64,000 nt of DNA from Ooceraea biroi (GCF_003672135.1 NC_039516.1:868001-932000), one strand, 5' to 3'; shown: positions 11,601 to 24,155, numbered from the stretch's first letter. Program-made: numbers and translations. The notes: a model not told the origin generated them from the letters alone.

Positions 11601-14600
11601 TCTTATAACCTGTAACAAAGCAAATGACAAAGTTCATATCTCTTTTTATGACGCAAATTTTTTCAAGGTAACACTGATATTACAAAGTGCTTTTTCAATG
11701 GCGGTCAATTCTAATCATAGATTGTTAATTATCGTTGGTAATTATTCAGTTTAGAGAAGTCAACTCTAATCATCTTGATCTTGACATATGTGTTATTGTG
11801 TAATCATCTTACTGAGTAATCTTCAAAAGGTTTTAGTTGCTACTCGTTGTTTATTAACAAAATAAGTGTACAGAATGAAATGTAATTTTCTAATTATTGA
11901 ATTGGAAAGGTATTTATTATATATATTTATATTCTTATTATATTCATTAGGCACGGAGATTGAATTATAACAATGCAAAGGAGGTTATATTTTTTCCAGA
12001 ATAAGTGTGCATGTCCATACAATTAACTTTGTTTTTAGTTGTTATCTTTATTGTTATATTTACTGAAAATTCATTACATTTGTTAAATTTCAATTTATCA
12101 TATTTTGTTAATAACTTTTTAATAAACAACGAGCTAAAATCTTATATATAATAGTATATATATCTATACGCGTGTGTGAGAAAAAATAAATGTTTTTTTA
12201 TTATCTTAATATTGTCTTAATATTTATGTTATCTTAATATTATATATCTTTTATATATAATATTGTTGTGTTGATGTGTAATATTCATACATTATTAATT
12301 AATTTTTAATTTGTTTCATCCCGTTACAAAGTTTTCAGACATAATACACACAACGGAAAGATTGCGGATTATTATGAATAAAATAATAATGAAAAAGATC
12401 GTTTTTGGAATCGTTTAAAAATATATTTCTGTGATTGAGTTTGATTATAGTGAGCATCTCGATTAGTTCGAAATATCCAGCACAATAAACCATCGTATCT
12501 GTCTATTATAAGCATTCAAGCGACATTACGATAGGAAGTCGTTCGTAAGGAATGACACATGAACGGAATAAGAATGATAAACAAGTTCAATATAATACTC
12601 GCGAGTCAGAGTCAGATCTACTATTCAGATTATGAAAATAATATTTATAAAAAGAATTATTGTCAATCAGATTTGCAAATATTCGATCAAAACAAACTGT
12701 TTATGAAACTTAGAACTAGCTAGATTCTTATTCCTTCTATATTACTTCAAAAGTACATAAATATATAAACTTTATCTCAATTTGTTATTGTTCTCAACAT
12801 TGCACGTGATACAGATATTCCATTCTACAAACAAAAAACATACCATGCATTCAACGATTATTATTTAGCTAGATAATAATAAAAAGTATTACGATAATCA
12901 TACAATTGTGATGAAAAGAGATTTATGCGTACATCATTTATTCAACGTTCTCTATCATTCTCTTTTTGCCACTTGTAAGCAGACTTTTTAATACATTGTA
13001 CGGGATGCGACATTATTCCATGTAACTTGAATGTGTATTCAGGAGATACTCGAGTCTATCTTTAAAAATAAACTATTGTGCAATCTTCGTCGTAGCAATA
13101 ATGATCGTAAGAGTTTTACGATTTCGATATGGCATATCCTCTTTAAAGTAAACTCTTTCGGTGCTTTATACATTGTATAACTGCATTGTTACCTTACTCG
13201 TTTTGATTATATTATTGTTTTTCCATGGCAAAAAAAAAGAAAAAGAGGGTGTGACTGCATCAATGATGCGCTTGAATACGGCGCAAATTGAGGGCGTGAC
13301 GGGGCGAGCATTTGGCGCGATTCGGTCTTCATACGAGAGAGAAGCAAACTCTTACCGATAAACGTTATTAAAAATTAATGTTAAAATCTCATAAATTCGA
13401 GCTACATTTAACAGTATATCTAAATCTTTGCTTTATTTATATAAAATCTACTGTGCTTTCCACGTTGCTTTCCAAGTATACTTTGATAAACACATTCGGT
13501 ATTGATCAATGTGCACTGATAAATACATTGATAAATACATTTTAAATAAACCAATATGATAGGGATAAAGTTTCACCTCACAAAATCACCTACGGGTTTA
13601 CGTAAACAAAAAGGTTTCATGAGCTTGCAGGTTTTTGATTTAAGAGAACTTTTAATTTTCCAAAATGAGGAAAATAGCTGCGCGCTGAAACGTGCTGAGA
13701 CCATTACATCATATGTAAACAGAGTTTAATTATGCGTCATGCACAAGTGGGAGCATTAGTAAGCTCTCTTTGTTCAGACGCGCGACGGAGTTCCAGTCCG
13801 ATCCATATTAAGGAAGAGGACGAGCGCGACAATGGAAGTAGGAATGACTAACGAAATAATTCTAGAGATCGTTTCTCGCCATTCCCTTACAATTAGTAAC
13901 GACGTCAATAATAAATAAATAGTTATTGATAAAATTGTCAATCAAATTCGCATAATTATAATCATTTATAAAATTTTAATAATAAACACAGAAAGTTATG
14001 GACGAATCTCCTTTATTAATAAATATCTTAATAATAAATTTCGATAAAATAATTTAAATATCACGTTAAGTATTTAATAAGATACCTAATATTATCAATA
14101 TATGTTCATAAAAATATATAAATATATATCTTTGTAATATCTTCGATGCAAGCATTGCTCAATGCAAGTCTCACGCACATATACGTATCTTTCTGCTTAA
14201 TTGCTGGCGTTGCTGATGGCCACGGTCATTGCCAAGACCAGAACAGGAGATTGCGATAGCGGGTTCTTTAAGGAGTGGGCGAAACGCAGCTTTCCTGTTG
14301 TTTTCTTGAGTACTCCTTGCGTATGATAAATCGAAAAAAAATTATTCCCTATGCACTATCCAATTTGCATGATTGCATAGAACAAAATTACCGGTTTTAT
14401 TTAAATAAAATTGAGGCAATCTTGCTACGAACAAAATATGACGAATTATCTCAGTGATTTTATTTAATGATAGATTAGAATTTTTATAATTATTATTTTT
14501 AATTTTAATTTTTATAATTAATATAGAAAAGAATAAAACACACAGACATAAGAATTATTGTTGTATCTGTGATATCATATTCCGAGTTTATTGAAGTTAT

Positions 14601-17600
14601 ACTTTCCTATATTAATAAATGGGTAGATATTGGCCCATAAAAGGCTGTCTCGCCAATAATGATGATGATATTAATAAATAGATAATTATCAAATATGCAA
14701 TATTACCAGATAAGATGACGTGATCGTAGTTTTTCCTGGTACACTATAACAGCAGCTAATATTTGCTGAGGCGAACCGGAAGACATATAAATATTTAGTT
14801 GTATATAATGTGTTATTTGACACGTAACATTTTATGCACGTTAAGATCAAAGTTTACACATGTTCCTCTTACATTCTTTAACTAAATTTGACATACATTT
14901 CTCTCGGAGCCTTTCCCAAGAAATATAAATAGAAAATAGAAAAATCTAAAAACGCACCGAGGGGAAAGATGATAAGGGGATAAGAATGAAGGTGGAGAAA
15001 TGCGATGCATGAACACGAGATGGAAAACGTCGGGGAGGAAGAGGCATAAAAGATAGAGGAGAATGTAGAATAGGAGGATCAAAGAGGAGGAAGAAGATGG
15101 TGGGTGCGAAGTACAGACGACGAAGTACACCAGGAATGAAAAAGACCGGAGTAAACGTGGTGGTAGCACGCCGAAGCACGAGAGAGGAATAAGGATTGGA
15201 AAAGGGGCGAAGAGGCTACCTGATGGAACCCCCAGAGAAGCAGTGGAAGTATTGATCCGGAATGCCGGCGACCACCTGCGCTCTTCTACTCCTTCACTAC
15301 CATCCCTCTCTCCCTCTCTTTTCACGCTACCTCGTCTTGTTTTTCATTCGCCTCTCTTTCTTCCTCCTCTCCTCAACCCTTTCTCTTCCTGCCGTTCTGT
15401 GTACCGTTTTCTATTTTCTCTTTGCGTCACTGCTTTACCACGCTGCTTAACATATTTTTAGGTTTGTTGTTCATCACGTTTAATTATTATATTTTTATTT
15501 GTCAGATTTTACTTATATTTTTATACTTATTAATTTTATATTTAATTAATTTTTTATAATTATACAATAATCAAATTATTTTTCTTTGTAAATTAATTTT
15601 TATCTTCTTTTATTTATTCCATAAATCCTGCACTGGAGCCTTCGATCGATCCTGCTGGAATGATCAATGAATTGTGTTACTCATGAAAATGGTTTATGTT
15701 GGTGAATTAATGAGATATAATTTTTATAAATATATAGAATTATATAGTTTTCATTGAGGATAGTTCCCTTGATTACATGTACTTTATATACTTTGGATAT
15801 TTCGGACAATGGAGATGCTTTTTCAAGAAAGAATTAAATTATAGTCTTGAATAGCTAGCAATAAAAACAGTTAACTAACTTTTGATCAACTAAATGTAAA
15901 CAAAATAATTCAGTCAATAAATTATATACTTTGTAATTAATTACAAACGGATTTTACTTAAAAATTCTGCCCGCTTTCAGTCCGCGTTCTATATCTATTC
16001 ACGCGAGTTATACTGCAGTCATATTTGAAAATGCGGAACGCTATTGCTATTGTATCAAGTGAGATATTTTTACCCTCGCCGAATTTCGCGGTGCGCGACG
16101 ACGCGGTATGCCGTCGCACGAGCAGCTATGTGAAAATACATGTTACGTTATGAATGAAATTATAAATACGTGCATGCTAGATGATCGCGCGCACGTAACA
16201 CCGAGGGAGAACGAACGGGACGAACACGCGTGTAACGCTATTCTTGGAGTCCTTCGCGACGCGTTGTGGCGCGACGCCGTCGTCGTCGCGCATCGTGGTG
16301 GTTGATTCTCTTGTGGTGCGCCTCTCTATCTCTCTCTCACCGTCTTTTTACCGGATTTGATAGATTTAATAATCGTGTTGAGGCCGTTCAACTGTCGCAT
16401 GATTCCCTCGTTTTACTTGTACCGAGAGCAGGTGTGAGACTCGATGGAGGAATCATGTGCCCGGCATCGATTAAACCTCTGAAACCAGGATGAAAAATTA
16501 ATTATACTCTTACCTCGTTATAGCTCGGGCATGACGCAAATTTGTTCCACTGTATGTTATCGCGAAATTGCGACACTTAGTTCTAATTTTACTACTTGGG
16601 AACGAACGTAAAAAAAAAGAAACACGTACGTAATGGAAATTTATAACTGGATGAGTTAGTAAAGTATTCATTCCGCAAATTAAAGTTGTTCATTATTCTA
16701 GGACAATTCTAATGAAGTTGATGAAGTGGACAATTCATCCTTGACACGAAATATAGATTTGTTGCACTATTATTAGACAGTGAATGGAAACTTGACTGAA
16801 ATGGAACTGCGAAGAATACTGGCAAACACCTTTCAAGAATTAAAAAAAAATATTTTATAATAGAATTTTATATTTTCTAAGTTTTTCGATAATTATCGAA
16901 AAATATATCATTGCTTTAGTATCTTTAGTATAATTATTAAGCAAGATGTAAGAACGATAAATGATAAATAATAACTAATAATAATAATAAACCGTGAATG
17001 CACTCGTGATTCTCAACAGATGCGTATCACGAATTGCCATTTCTATTCCATTTTTTCCAATTTTTTCCTTGTTTTTATTCCAGTCCATTCAGTATTATAT
17101 AACATAAATTTTATTCGAATAAATTTTCTCTTTTAATACATTTTTTTCATTGACAAATAAAATAAATCAGTACGTCTCGTATTTTAAAGGTGAAAAGTAT
17201 AATGCACCTCTCACGTGTGACGGCGACAAAGAATTCGCGCGCGGTGATTTAACGTCGCAGAACTATATAAATATGTCTTGGATGTGTTACAAGTTCGTGT
17301 TGCCACGGGCGCTATTTCGATTCGTGATTTCGATCGCTGCCATTCAAGAATGACGGCGGGGAGAAGAGCAATTAGAAGCGCTTCTCCACTTAAATACATC
17401 TCTTAGAGATTCACCTTTTTCCATTTACATCGTTCCACGGCGTTCCGCAAGAGATCTCGGTAGATAAATATAACGCGAAAATTACCGCCAGGTTTTCTTC
17501 AGGATGGCCACTTTACTCGCCGCGATTTATTCGTGCGATGATATTTCGCGTAGGATGGGTTCGCTGTTTATGAGTGAGTGTGCGAGAGAGAGAGAGAGAG

Positions 17601-20600
17601 AGCGCAAGGGAAAATAAGGGGGAAGGGAGGGAGTTTGGCATAATTCGATAAAGTCATTGAGGCCACGCCGCGTGCCATTATGAAGAGCGAAGTTGCCACG
17701 GGACGTTGCAACCATGCCATCACCCCGAAGCGAAGCGCAGCGCAGCGCACGGGAAAAACTGATTAGCTGATATGTGTGTTACCCTTTGACTATATACGGA
17801 GTACCCTAGAATTATCGAGGCATTTCATGCAATTTTTGCGTTAAAATTACTCTTTTTAATCTAAAAGACAATTTGCGAAATTTCATAATTCGTCTCATTT
17901 AATCGTTCAGTACAATCGTATTTTATTATATAAAAATTTGTTAAAATATGTTTGTCGTATAGACAAGAGAGAGGAAATAGAATAGCTAATCGATTTATCG
18001 CTTGTCTACGTCATTCTATCGTTATTAATTTTATATTTTATGTTATCTTCCTAGATAATTTCGTTATATTTTTAATCACTTAAAAATTTCTAGAGTTCTA
18101 GAGTTTCTAGAGTTTTTTTTAAATAGCGTACGTTCTGGTTTAGGAAAGCCCACACACACACACGCACACGCACACGCACACGCACAACATACCTTGTCCG
18201 AAAGTGTTATAACATCAAACGTGTAAATCAGAACTTGAGTAAGTTATAAGACCGATATCGCGACTTGATACATTCGACAATGATTCAATTAACTACGATA
18301 AGCGCTAACCAACATCGATAGCAAGAATCTGTTCTAATCCCAAGTCGCACGCAATCCGTGGACGTTGACTCATGATTATTACAGATAACAAGAACGCGCA
18401 AACTCAGCCGAGCACTACGGTCTGCAACTGAGTGAAGGTGGCTGCATACACTGCCGACGAGCCGGCGCGCCAACCGCCCGTCGCGCTCATGCGTAACCTC
18501 CCTCTCAGACGAACGTAACCTCAACTATTTTCCTGATTTATTCTATTATACTCGAATATCGTACTTTCACTAGAATGTTATTTAATATAATAGGAAATAA
18601 ATAAAAGTATAAATATGTTTTTACAAGAATGTATTTAATTTTTTTTTTTATACAACTGAAATCGAATTATAAGTATGACTTGACGCTCGAAAAAACTAAA
18701 AACTGGAACAAAGAGTATTAAATCAGTATTAAATTTTCCTTAAAAATGGGCAAAACAGCTGGCGAATCGTAGGAAATGAAAACAATGATGTGTACAGTAA
18801 GATAGGTGTTTGGATCGTTCCAATATTTTTAGATAGTTTGCTCGATTTTGGTGGCACGAAGGACTCGCGCACCGCCGCCAGAAACAAGTCGTAAAGAAAG
18901 TGCTTAAAATCCTTCGATCGAACCGCTATGAGTCTGCAAGACTCATCGAACAGTTTTCTGGCCTGCCTATAAAAGCACTGTACATCAAATTCTGACTGAG
19001 AATTTGGGCAAGCGGAAGGTTTGTACATGCTTTGTACCGCACACGCTGACGGAGGATCAAAAAGACGTCATAGTGGAGCAAAGAGTGCAAAGACGTGCTA
19101 AAAGCGGCCGATACTGATCAATATTTCATAAAAAGTATAGCTGATGTAGCTGATGACGAAACATGGTTTTCAATATGAGCCATTCACAAAGCGGTAGAGT
19201 GCAGAATGGTAGCAGAACCCAGAAGGGAACATTGACAGCAAGAATCTAGATGTTTCTGCACGATACAAATCTTAATTACATATATATGTAACTTTTTGTT
19301 TAAATTGTTTGTTTAATAATTTTGCAAGATTCTTTTACCACATCCAGCACAGGTGTGCAATACTATTTTGTTGTTGGCATTGAAAGTAATGCCAATCCAC
19401 AATCGAGAGTAGATATATCCTGATCAGTCAAATCTGCGAAAATAGATTCTGCAAAGCGTTTGCTATAAATTTTGTTAGTAGAACACTAGCAAAAACGTTA
19501 ACAGGAGCTGATAAAATAAGACAACAATAACAAAATAACACAACAAATTTGCAGCAGAAATCAAATAGGATCTATCGTTTAAATGGAATGCACAGTAGAT
19601 CTTGCACGACTTCTATTACTAATTTATTGTCAAGTTATGTCGATAGACTTCGTCGACAAAACACGATTTTAATGCGTGAAATAATACTGGATTTTCCATA
19701 ATATTCTGATCGCATTCATTGCCAATTTTTCAGTTAGCCATACTGCTAACTGAAAATTTTGTTTCCTGCGTACGAATGGAACATTTTTAACTCTGACAAC
19801 TGAAAGTAGACACACGAGTTAAGGCAAGGAGTTAAGCTTTGAGATGCGAAAGAAGAATTTCAAGTAACAACTACAATTTCGTAGCTGGTTTTACGTGCAG
19901 AATATTCGATGTTACTTTTCATTTGTTAAATAATTTTTAATTAACAGTTTCTGTCTACTCTTAACGTTACTACTTAATAATAAAAAAATTGCGTGATAAT
20001 CTTGGTAGTCTTTCATGAAATTTATGTAAAAAATACATTCATTGGAAAATCTGAAAGATACGCTCTGTACAATTTAGTTGTACGATGTCGTCTTGGTTTA
20101 TTCTGTTAGAATGGCTAGAATCATGTAGGACTCTAGAGTTTCTATCAGCTCAATTAAATTGTTTGCTTACATATTTAGAAGCAAAAGAAATGATAAAATT
20201 TTATTGGACTCTTATTCGCGCAATGGAAGGTTAAAAATAAATAGATAATAAAACTGCTCATGCAGTAATTTCTTTGTATTTGCATACTTTTTTTATATTT
20301 AATTGAAAATACAATCCTTTGAATAATTATTAACGAATTATTAATGAAGAAACAGTTTTCAACAAGAATAATTTTATTACAAAAAGTTTTTATATTTTAG
20401 ATATGTATGTAAACTTTGGAAATCATATTTATGTGATCTATTTATTACAGATTGCAATGCTGCAGAACAGGAAGAATTATTTATCAAGAAGCTCCGCCAA
20501 TGCTGCGTGGCGTTTGATTTTATGGATCCAATGGCTGATCTCAAAGGCAAGGAAATTAAACGGAGTACGCTCAATGAATTGGTGGAATATATCACAGCGG

Positions 20601-23095
20601 GACGAGGTGTTCTTACTGAGCCCATTTATCCAGAAACCATTAAGATGGTATGTCATTAATAAAAACAATAAAAAATATTGAAAAATTAAAATTCTTAATA
20701 TATCGCCATTACTTGCTTTAATACACATACTGTTATAATATTAGTTCAAGTAAATGACAACAATTTACAAATTTTCTAAATAAATTAAATATCATTTGTT
20801 TTTTATTCTAATACATGTATAATAGATTTATTAATATTCAATAAATATCTTTAATAGAATGTATAATATATTGATGGATAGAAACAAAAATGCATGATTG
20901 ATATTCTTCATGTTTAACATTTCCTTTTTTTCTAATATTTGTTAAAGGTGTCTGCAAATTTATTCCGAACGTTGCCACCTAGTGAAAACCCGGATTTTGA
21001 TCCCGAAGAGGACGATCCAACTCTGGAGGCTAGTTGGCCCCATCTTCAGTTGGTTTACGAAGTCTTCCTCCGTTTTCTCGAGTCTTCAGATTTCCAGCCT
21101 GCCATTGGCAAAAAAGTTATTGACCAAAAATTCGTGTTACAGGTAAAGGGGGCATCATTGCATTATCATTTTCGGCATGGCCTCTAGTATTTTCACTTAA
21201 TTACATCAATGAATATGTTTGGAATATAATTATGTTGTTACAGTTATTGGATTTATTTGATTCGGAAGATCCAAGGGAAAGGGATTTCCTGAAAACTGTT
21301 TTGCATCGTATTTATGGCAAGTTCCTAGGTCTTAGAGCCTTTATACGCAAACAAATAAACAACATTTTTCTGAGGTATCTATCTGAATGTATATATACTA
21401 TTTTCTTGTTAAATTCTATTAAATTATAAAATCTGGAGAGAACTGTACTTTTACGTTTCAAAATATTTTACGTATTCAAAAATATTTTTTTGCGTGATTT
21501 GCATTTTGGAATATTATAATATAATAAAATACTAACAATAATAAAGCTTTCTATGTAATTACTATGTAATTTAATTTTTTACCAGAATCGTGAGAAATGA
21601 GTTTCTAAAATTAGTTTCTAAATATTAATTGACTTTTAATATTATATTCAGTTAATATCTGTATTATTCTATTGAAAAATTCTATCAAAAATCATTTTCT
21701 TTCTAGTATTTACACATGCACACATATATATATAATGTAATTATGCTTTATATGCTTTATTATTTTAGGTTTGTGTATGAAACGGAACATTTTAACGGAG
21801 TTGGTGAATTACTTGAAATTTTGGGTAGCATTATTAACGGATTTGCTCTTCCCTTAAAAGTTGAGCACAAGCAATTTTTGGTTAAGGTACGATTATCGTA
21901 TTATATCACATCATATTCCACTAACCCATGATCTGTTTTCTTAAATTTTTCTCTATGAAAGATGATTATAATATTATTAAGCTCAATTTTGTGTTACGAA
22001 AAGAAGGAGATAATTAATGAAACGTAATAGACAACCTAATATAATTGAACTAAATATATAATAAATTCGTCCCACGAAATATCATTAATATCACATTTAT
22101 TGAATACCATTAATACCACATTTATTGAAAGAGGATGTGCATGTGCGTTTGCTTTTACAGGTGCTGTTACCACTACATAAAGTGAAATGTTTATCACTAT
22201 ATCATGCGCAATTAGCTTATTGTGTGGTGCAATTTTTGGAAAAGGATGCGTCTTTAACAGAACCAGTCGTACGAGGCCTGCTTAAGTTCTGGCCTAAAAC
22301 GTGTAGCCAGAAAGAAGTGATGTTCCTTGGCGAAATCGAAGAAATACTGGACGTTATAGAACCTAGCCAATTTGTTAAAATACAAGAACCTTTATTCAGG
22401 CAAATTGCACGCTGCGTATCTTCACCACATTTTCAGGTAAATATACAAATATAGAAAACTAATAATTATATTTGAATAAAAAACAAGTAATATTTAATTT
22501 ATTTAGAAAATTTTTATATTATTTGTAAATGACAAATGACGTATCATACTGCGGAATCTTTTTCAATTCGTTTGATGAATTTATGCCATAAAGTGTGATG
22601 AATTGCTTTTTATGTTACAGGTCGCGGAGAGAGCATTGTACTTTTGGAATAATGAATATATAATGTCTCTAATTGAGGAAAACAATCATGTAATAATGGG
22701 GATTATGTTTCCAGCATTGTACAGAATTAGCAAGGAACATTGGAATCAGACGATCATAGCTCTTGTTTATAATGTTTTAAAGACATTTATGGAGATGAAC
22801 AGCAAGCTCTTTGATGAACTTACTGCCAGCTATAAGTCTGAGAGGCAAAAGTAAACTTCACATTTGAGAATCTCTTTCATGATTTTGCCAAATTAAGGAT
22901 TTCGTTGTATCTTTCTTACGCATGTCTTCTTGTCACAGAGAAAAGAAGAGAGAGAAGGAGAGGGACGAATTGTGGAAGAAACTGAGCGAATTGGAGATAG
23001 AACGACGTAATGCTCTCGAACGTAATGCTCTTACAGCTACCTCCAATAATCCAGTTCCTGCCACCAACACACCTACGACACGAGCCCGCCCCTGA
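5688..23095 (+). CDS. wdb: PP2A B56 (B') regulatory subunit, widerborst
   Basis: Eight coding exons: 5688-5826, 20451-20647, 20948-21142, 21244-21374, 21769-21886, 22161-22436, 22621-22850 and 22939-23095; 1443 nt, 480 aa. It follows human PPP2R5E nearly residue by residue: FRTLPPSENPDFDPEEDDPT, ASWPHLQLVYE, DSEDPRERDFLKTVLHRIYG, AFIRKQINNIFLR, FVYETEHFNGVGELLEILGS, FWPKTCSQKEVMFLGE and KEHWNQTIIALVYNV. The fold is a stack of HEAT-like repeats that gives PP2A its substrate choice and place in the cell; in Drosophila widerborst acts in planar polarity, circadian and growth signalling. The variable N-terminus is lysine-rich. The charged tail REKERDELWKKL is conserved, then diverges into a Thr/Pro-rich end. 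Intron 1 is 14.6 kb and contains another gene. All phases close. Confidence 0.96.
5827..7425. other. wdb intron 1, first part; no exon seen
   Basis: AT-rich intron sequence between wdb exon 1 and the 3' end of the nested PGRP gene. ORFs at 5957-6309 are short and lack splice-site support. The only structured item is the long hairpin at 6436-6536, listed separately. Confidence 0.5.
6436..6536. repeat. Long imperfect hairpin in wdb intron 1
   Basis: The arm 6449-6472 (CACTG...ACTGAAAGTCTATA) pairs with 6490-6516 (TATAGACTTTCAGTGC...GCAGTG): 14 uninterrupted pairs near the loop, then a further run with one or two bulges. The loop is about 18 nt. Outside this, TTTAAG near 6436 and CTTAAA near 6531 can pair again. 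The form suits either a microRNA-type precursor or a small foldback transposon. I do not recognise a known miRNA seed in it. Confidence 0.5.
7426..9944 (-). CDS. Peptidoglycan recognition protein, non-amidase, probable PGRP-LC-like membrane receptor
   Basis: Nested in wdb intron 1 on the opposite strand. The terminal exon 7426-7940 encodes a complete PGRP domain of about 170 aa: VGKDEWGG, VIISHTATDFC, SECSSHVRRTQSFHM, DIGYNFMAGGDGRIYVGRGW, LLGQRQITETLSPGDALY and WPHW. Of the four zinc ligands of amidase PGRPs, the first His (SHTA) and the Tyr (GYNF) are present, but the second His is Gln (LLGQR) and the Cys is Ser (SPGD), so it should bind but not cleave peptidoglycan. The exon 8943-9158 joins it in frame (phase 1) and gives a membrane segment around LMICIVCIICTTLLTYVIV, as in PGRP-LC of the IMD pathway. 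Candidate 5' exons are 9516-9585 and 9917-9944 (ATG, MVCPTSCKA). They fit each other but not the membrane exon in phase, so an exon is missing or there are isoforms. PGRP domain is certain; 5' structure is not. Confidence 0.8.
8141..8224. repeat. Dispersed repeat, copy 1 (MITE-like fragment)
   Basis: 8175-8224 is about 90% alike to 42145-42194 (common start GAAAGTTTTATAACATCTCA). The block 8141-8174 is the reverse complement of 42201-42235, so the second block lies on opposite sides and in opposite orientation in the two copies. This is what is expected from an element with terminal inverted repeats of which each copy keeps one end. It lies in an intron of the PGRP gene. Confidence 0.6.
9228..9251. 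repeat. (GCC)n microsatellite
   Basis: An uninterrupted GCC repeat of about seven units in otherwise AT-rich intron DNA, between two candidate PGRP exons. It lies in no recognised exon. Confidence 0.8.
9269..9350. repeat. Two-copy hairpin repeat, copy 1
   Basis: About 82 bp, strongly alike to 10404-10487, same orientation. Inside it 9283-9298 (GTATCTAGGTAAAAGA) pairs with 9312-9327 (TCTTTTATCTAGATAC), 16 positions with one G-T wobble and a 13-nt loop. Copy 2 keeps the sequence but pairs less well. It looks like a small MITE; it could be transcribed in either the wdb or PGRP intron. Confidence 0.65.
10050..10069 (-). promoter_or_regulatory. Two abutting Rel/NF-kB sites upstream of the PGRP gene
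   Basis: The sequence GGGAACTCCCGGGAACTCCC is two perfect copies of a decamer matching the kB consensus GGGRNNYYCC, head to tail with no spacer. They lie about 106 bp upstream of the candidate PGRP start codon at 9944-9942. Insect immune genes are induced through such sites by Relish, Dorsal or Dif. The position suggests immune induction of the nested receptor; binding is inferred. Confidence 0.6.
10404..10487. repeat. Two-copy hairpin repeat, copy 2
   Basis: Same element as 9269-9350: both begin ATTCCGGTTTGAGTGTATCT and end ATATTATTTAAAA. It differs at several positions in the right arm. The distance between copies is about 1.1 kb. Confidence 0.65.
11058..11092. promoter_or_regulatory. Adjacent palindromes CTAGGTGACCTAG and AAATCCCGC-GCG-GCGGGAATTT
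   Basis: A perfect 13-bp palindrome containing overlapping AGGTGA/TGACCT half-sites (nuclear-receptor-like) stands directly next to a 22-bp near-palindrome with a CCCGCGCGGCGGG core that resembles paired E2F-type sites. It stands out in AT-rich intron DNA. A regulatory role is inferred only from form. Confidence 0.3.
14940..15425. repeat. Purine tract switching to pyrimidine tract
   Basis: The plus strand is dominated by G and A over about 300 bp (14940-15245, GAGGAGG/GAAGAGG-like words), then by C and T over about 145 bp (15277-15425). The switch gives a local mirror of strand skew and the two parts can pair partly with one another. Both strands have overlapping low-complexity ORFs, which I take as chance. 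Confidence 0.6.
18150..18186. repeat. (CA)n / (CACG)n microsatellite
   Basis: CACACACACACA passing into CACGCACACG units, in wdb intron 1. Confidence 0.85.
18935..19250 (+). mobile_element. Decayed mariner transposase fragment
   Basis: From 18968 the plus strand reads YKSTVHQILTENLGKRKVC, then FVPHTLTEDQKD, which are the helix-turn-helix and linker words of mariner transposases. About 130 bp further on, shifted frames give the catalytic block DDETW, FQYEP and, after a stop, SAEW, matching the mariner motif around the first catalytic Asp. Several stops and frameshifts show it is a relic. Ends and inverted repeats were not found. It lies in wdb intron 1, same strand. Confidence 0.75.
19251..20450. 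other. wdb intron 1, last part
   Basis: No exon seen. Two short hairpins are present: TTGGCATT/AATGCCAA around 19372-19394, and TTTTTCAGTTAGC/GCTAACTGAAAA around 19724-19758 (about 15 paired bases, 6-nt loop). They may be debris of foldback elements. The acceptor for wdb exon 2 is TTTATTACAG ending at 20450. Confidence 0.4.
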
Positions 23096-23099
23096 GCTA

Positions 23100-23650
23100 G
23101 TAAGTGGATATTATAGAATATTATATTTATTTTCAATTGTAAAACACATGCCCGTATATAATTATAAAATACAAGAATAGTTTGAATAAGCAGAATGCTG
23201 AAAGATGCGCGAAAACTTTTTTTTTTCAAGAAAATTTCGAAGTCTATTTTCCTTTGCAAATTTCTAATTGCAAAGAATCTTTGCTTATGTTGTTTTAATT
23301 TCCTATATCACAGTTTTTGATAATTATGCATTTTACTTTACCTTTGTTCAAGCAAAATGTGCACTGAAAATTATTTGAAGAACATAAATGTCTCTATTTT
23401 CTTTTGTATATGATAATAAATCTTTAAAACTTATTTTTATTTAATTTCTATCATTTGTAATTTAAAAATTGACGTTTAAAAATCGATATTTTTCAGAATT
23501 CTTAAATTCTTAAAACAATATTTGCGCATGTATTTCTTTTAGCATTATATATATAATATATAGATGGATATAAAATTTTTAATAATAATGCGTGTTTCGT
23601 TATATCATTTGTACATGATACTCGAGTAATTTGGTTTCTTTTTTTTCTAG
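23100..23650 (+). other. Intron in the wdb 3' UTR
   Basis: A consensus donor GTAAGT starts four bases after the wdb stop codon, and TTTTTTCTAG ends at 23650. An intron here moves nothing in the protein, and at four bases from the stop it should not trigger nonsense-mediated decay. The region between has no ORF of note. Confidence 0.55.
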
Positions 23651-24124
23651 ATGGAAATACAGTGCCACGCTGCCCGATTGTTAGACCTTAGTTTACGTCG
23701 AGTGTCCATATACCATACGTGAAAAATTATTGTTGTTAGTGAAACGAAGTGTCTCACACAATGGCATTCTTGACAAATATAATTAATTTTATTAGTTGTG
23801 ACTGGAATGGCAGAATAGTGGAAGAAGGAAACCATGAAAAGACATTGTAATTAATTACGCAATTTTAATGTTCTTACAACAATAACAACATCAACAGCAA
23901 TGTGATCAGTGAATTCCAAATGATTTTATATGTGTATGTTGGAGTACGTCCACACTTTTGTTCCTCTTCCGTTCTTTTTTGCGGGATGGTAACGGTCTCG
24001 ATTGCATGATGTACTCAGTGTTAGCACGCATTGCGACAGTGTGCCGATTTCTTTTTGTCTGAGATTTCGTTGCGCTCTCGGTAGAAGGGGACAATCGTGG
24101 TATAAAGTTTGAATGGACAAAGTT

Positions 24125-24155
<31 letters not shown>

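Larger units (their letters stand above)
10488..18930. other. wdb intron 1, middle part; no gene recognised
   Basis: About 8.4 kb of mostly AT-rich intron DNA without convincing exons. Notable spots: a GC-rich double palindrome at 11058-11092; GC-richer islands at 13250-13360 and 16090-16300; a purine-rich strand at 14940-15245 followed by a pyrimidine-rich one at 15277-15425; GC-rich sequence around 17400-17760 with a GAGAG run near 17586; a (CA)n/(CG)(CA) microsatellite at 18150-18186. Short ORFs here lack family motifs and splice support. Some islands may be enhancers of wdb, which I cannot test. Confidence 0.4.

Noticed and set aside
14882..15461. Overlapping ORFs of 60-147 aa
   Set aside because: Ser/Pro/Leu/Phe-rich products of the purine and pyrimidine tracts; no motif or splice support.
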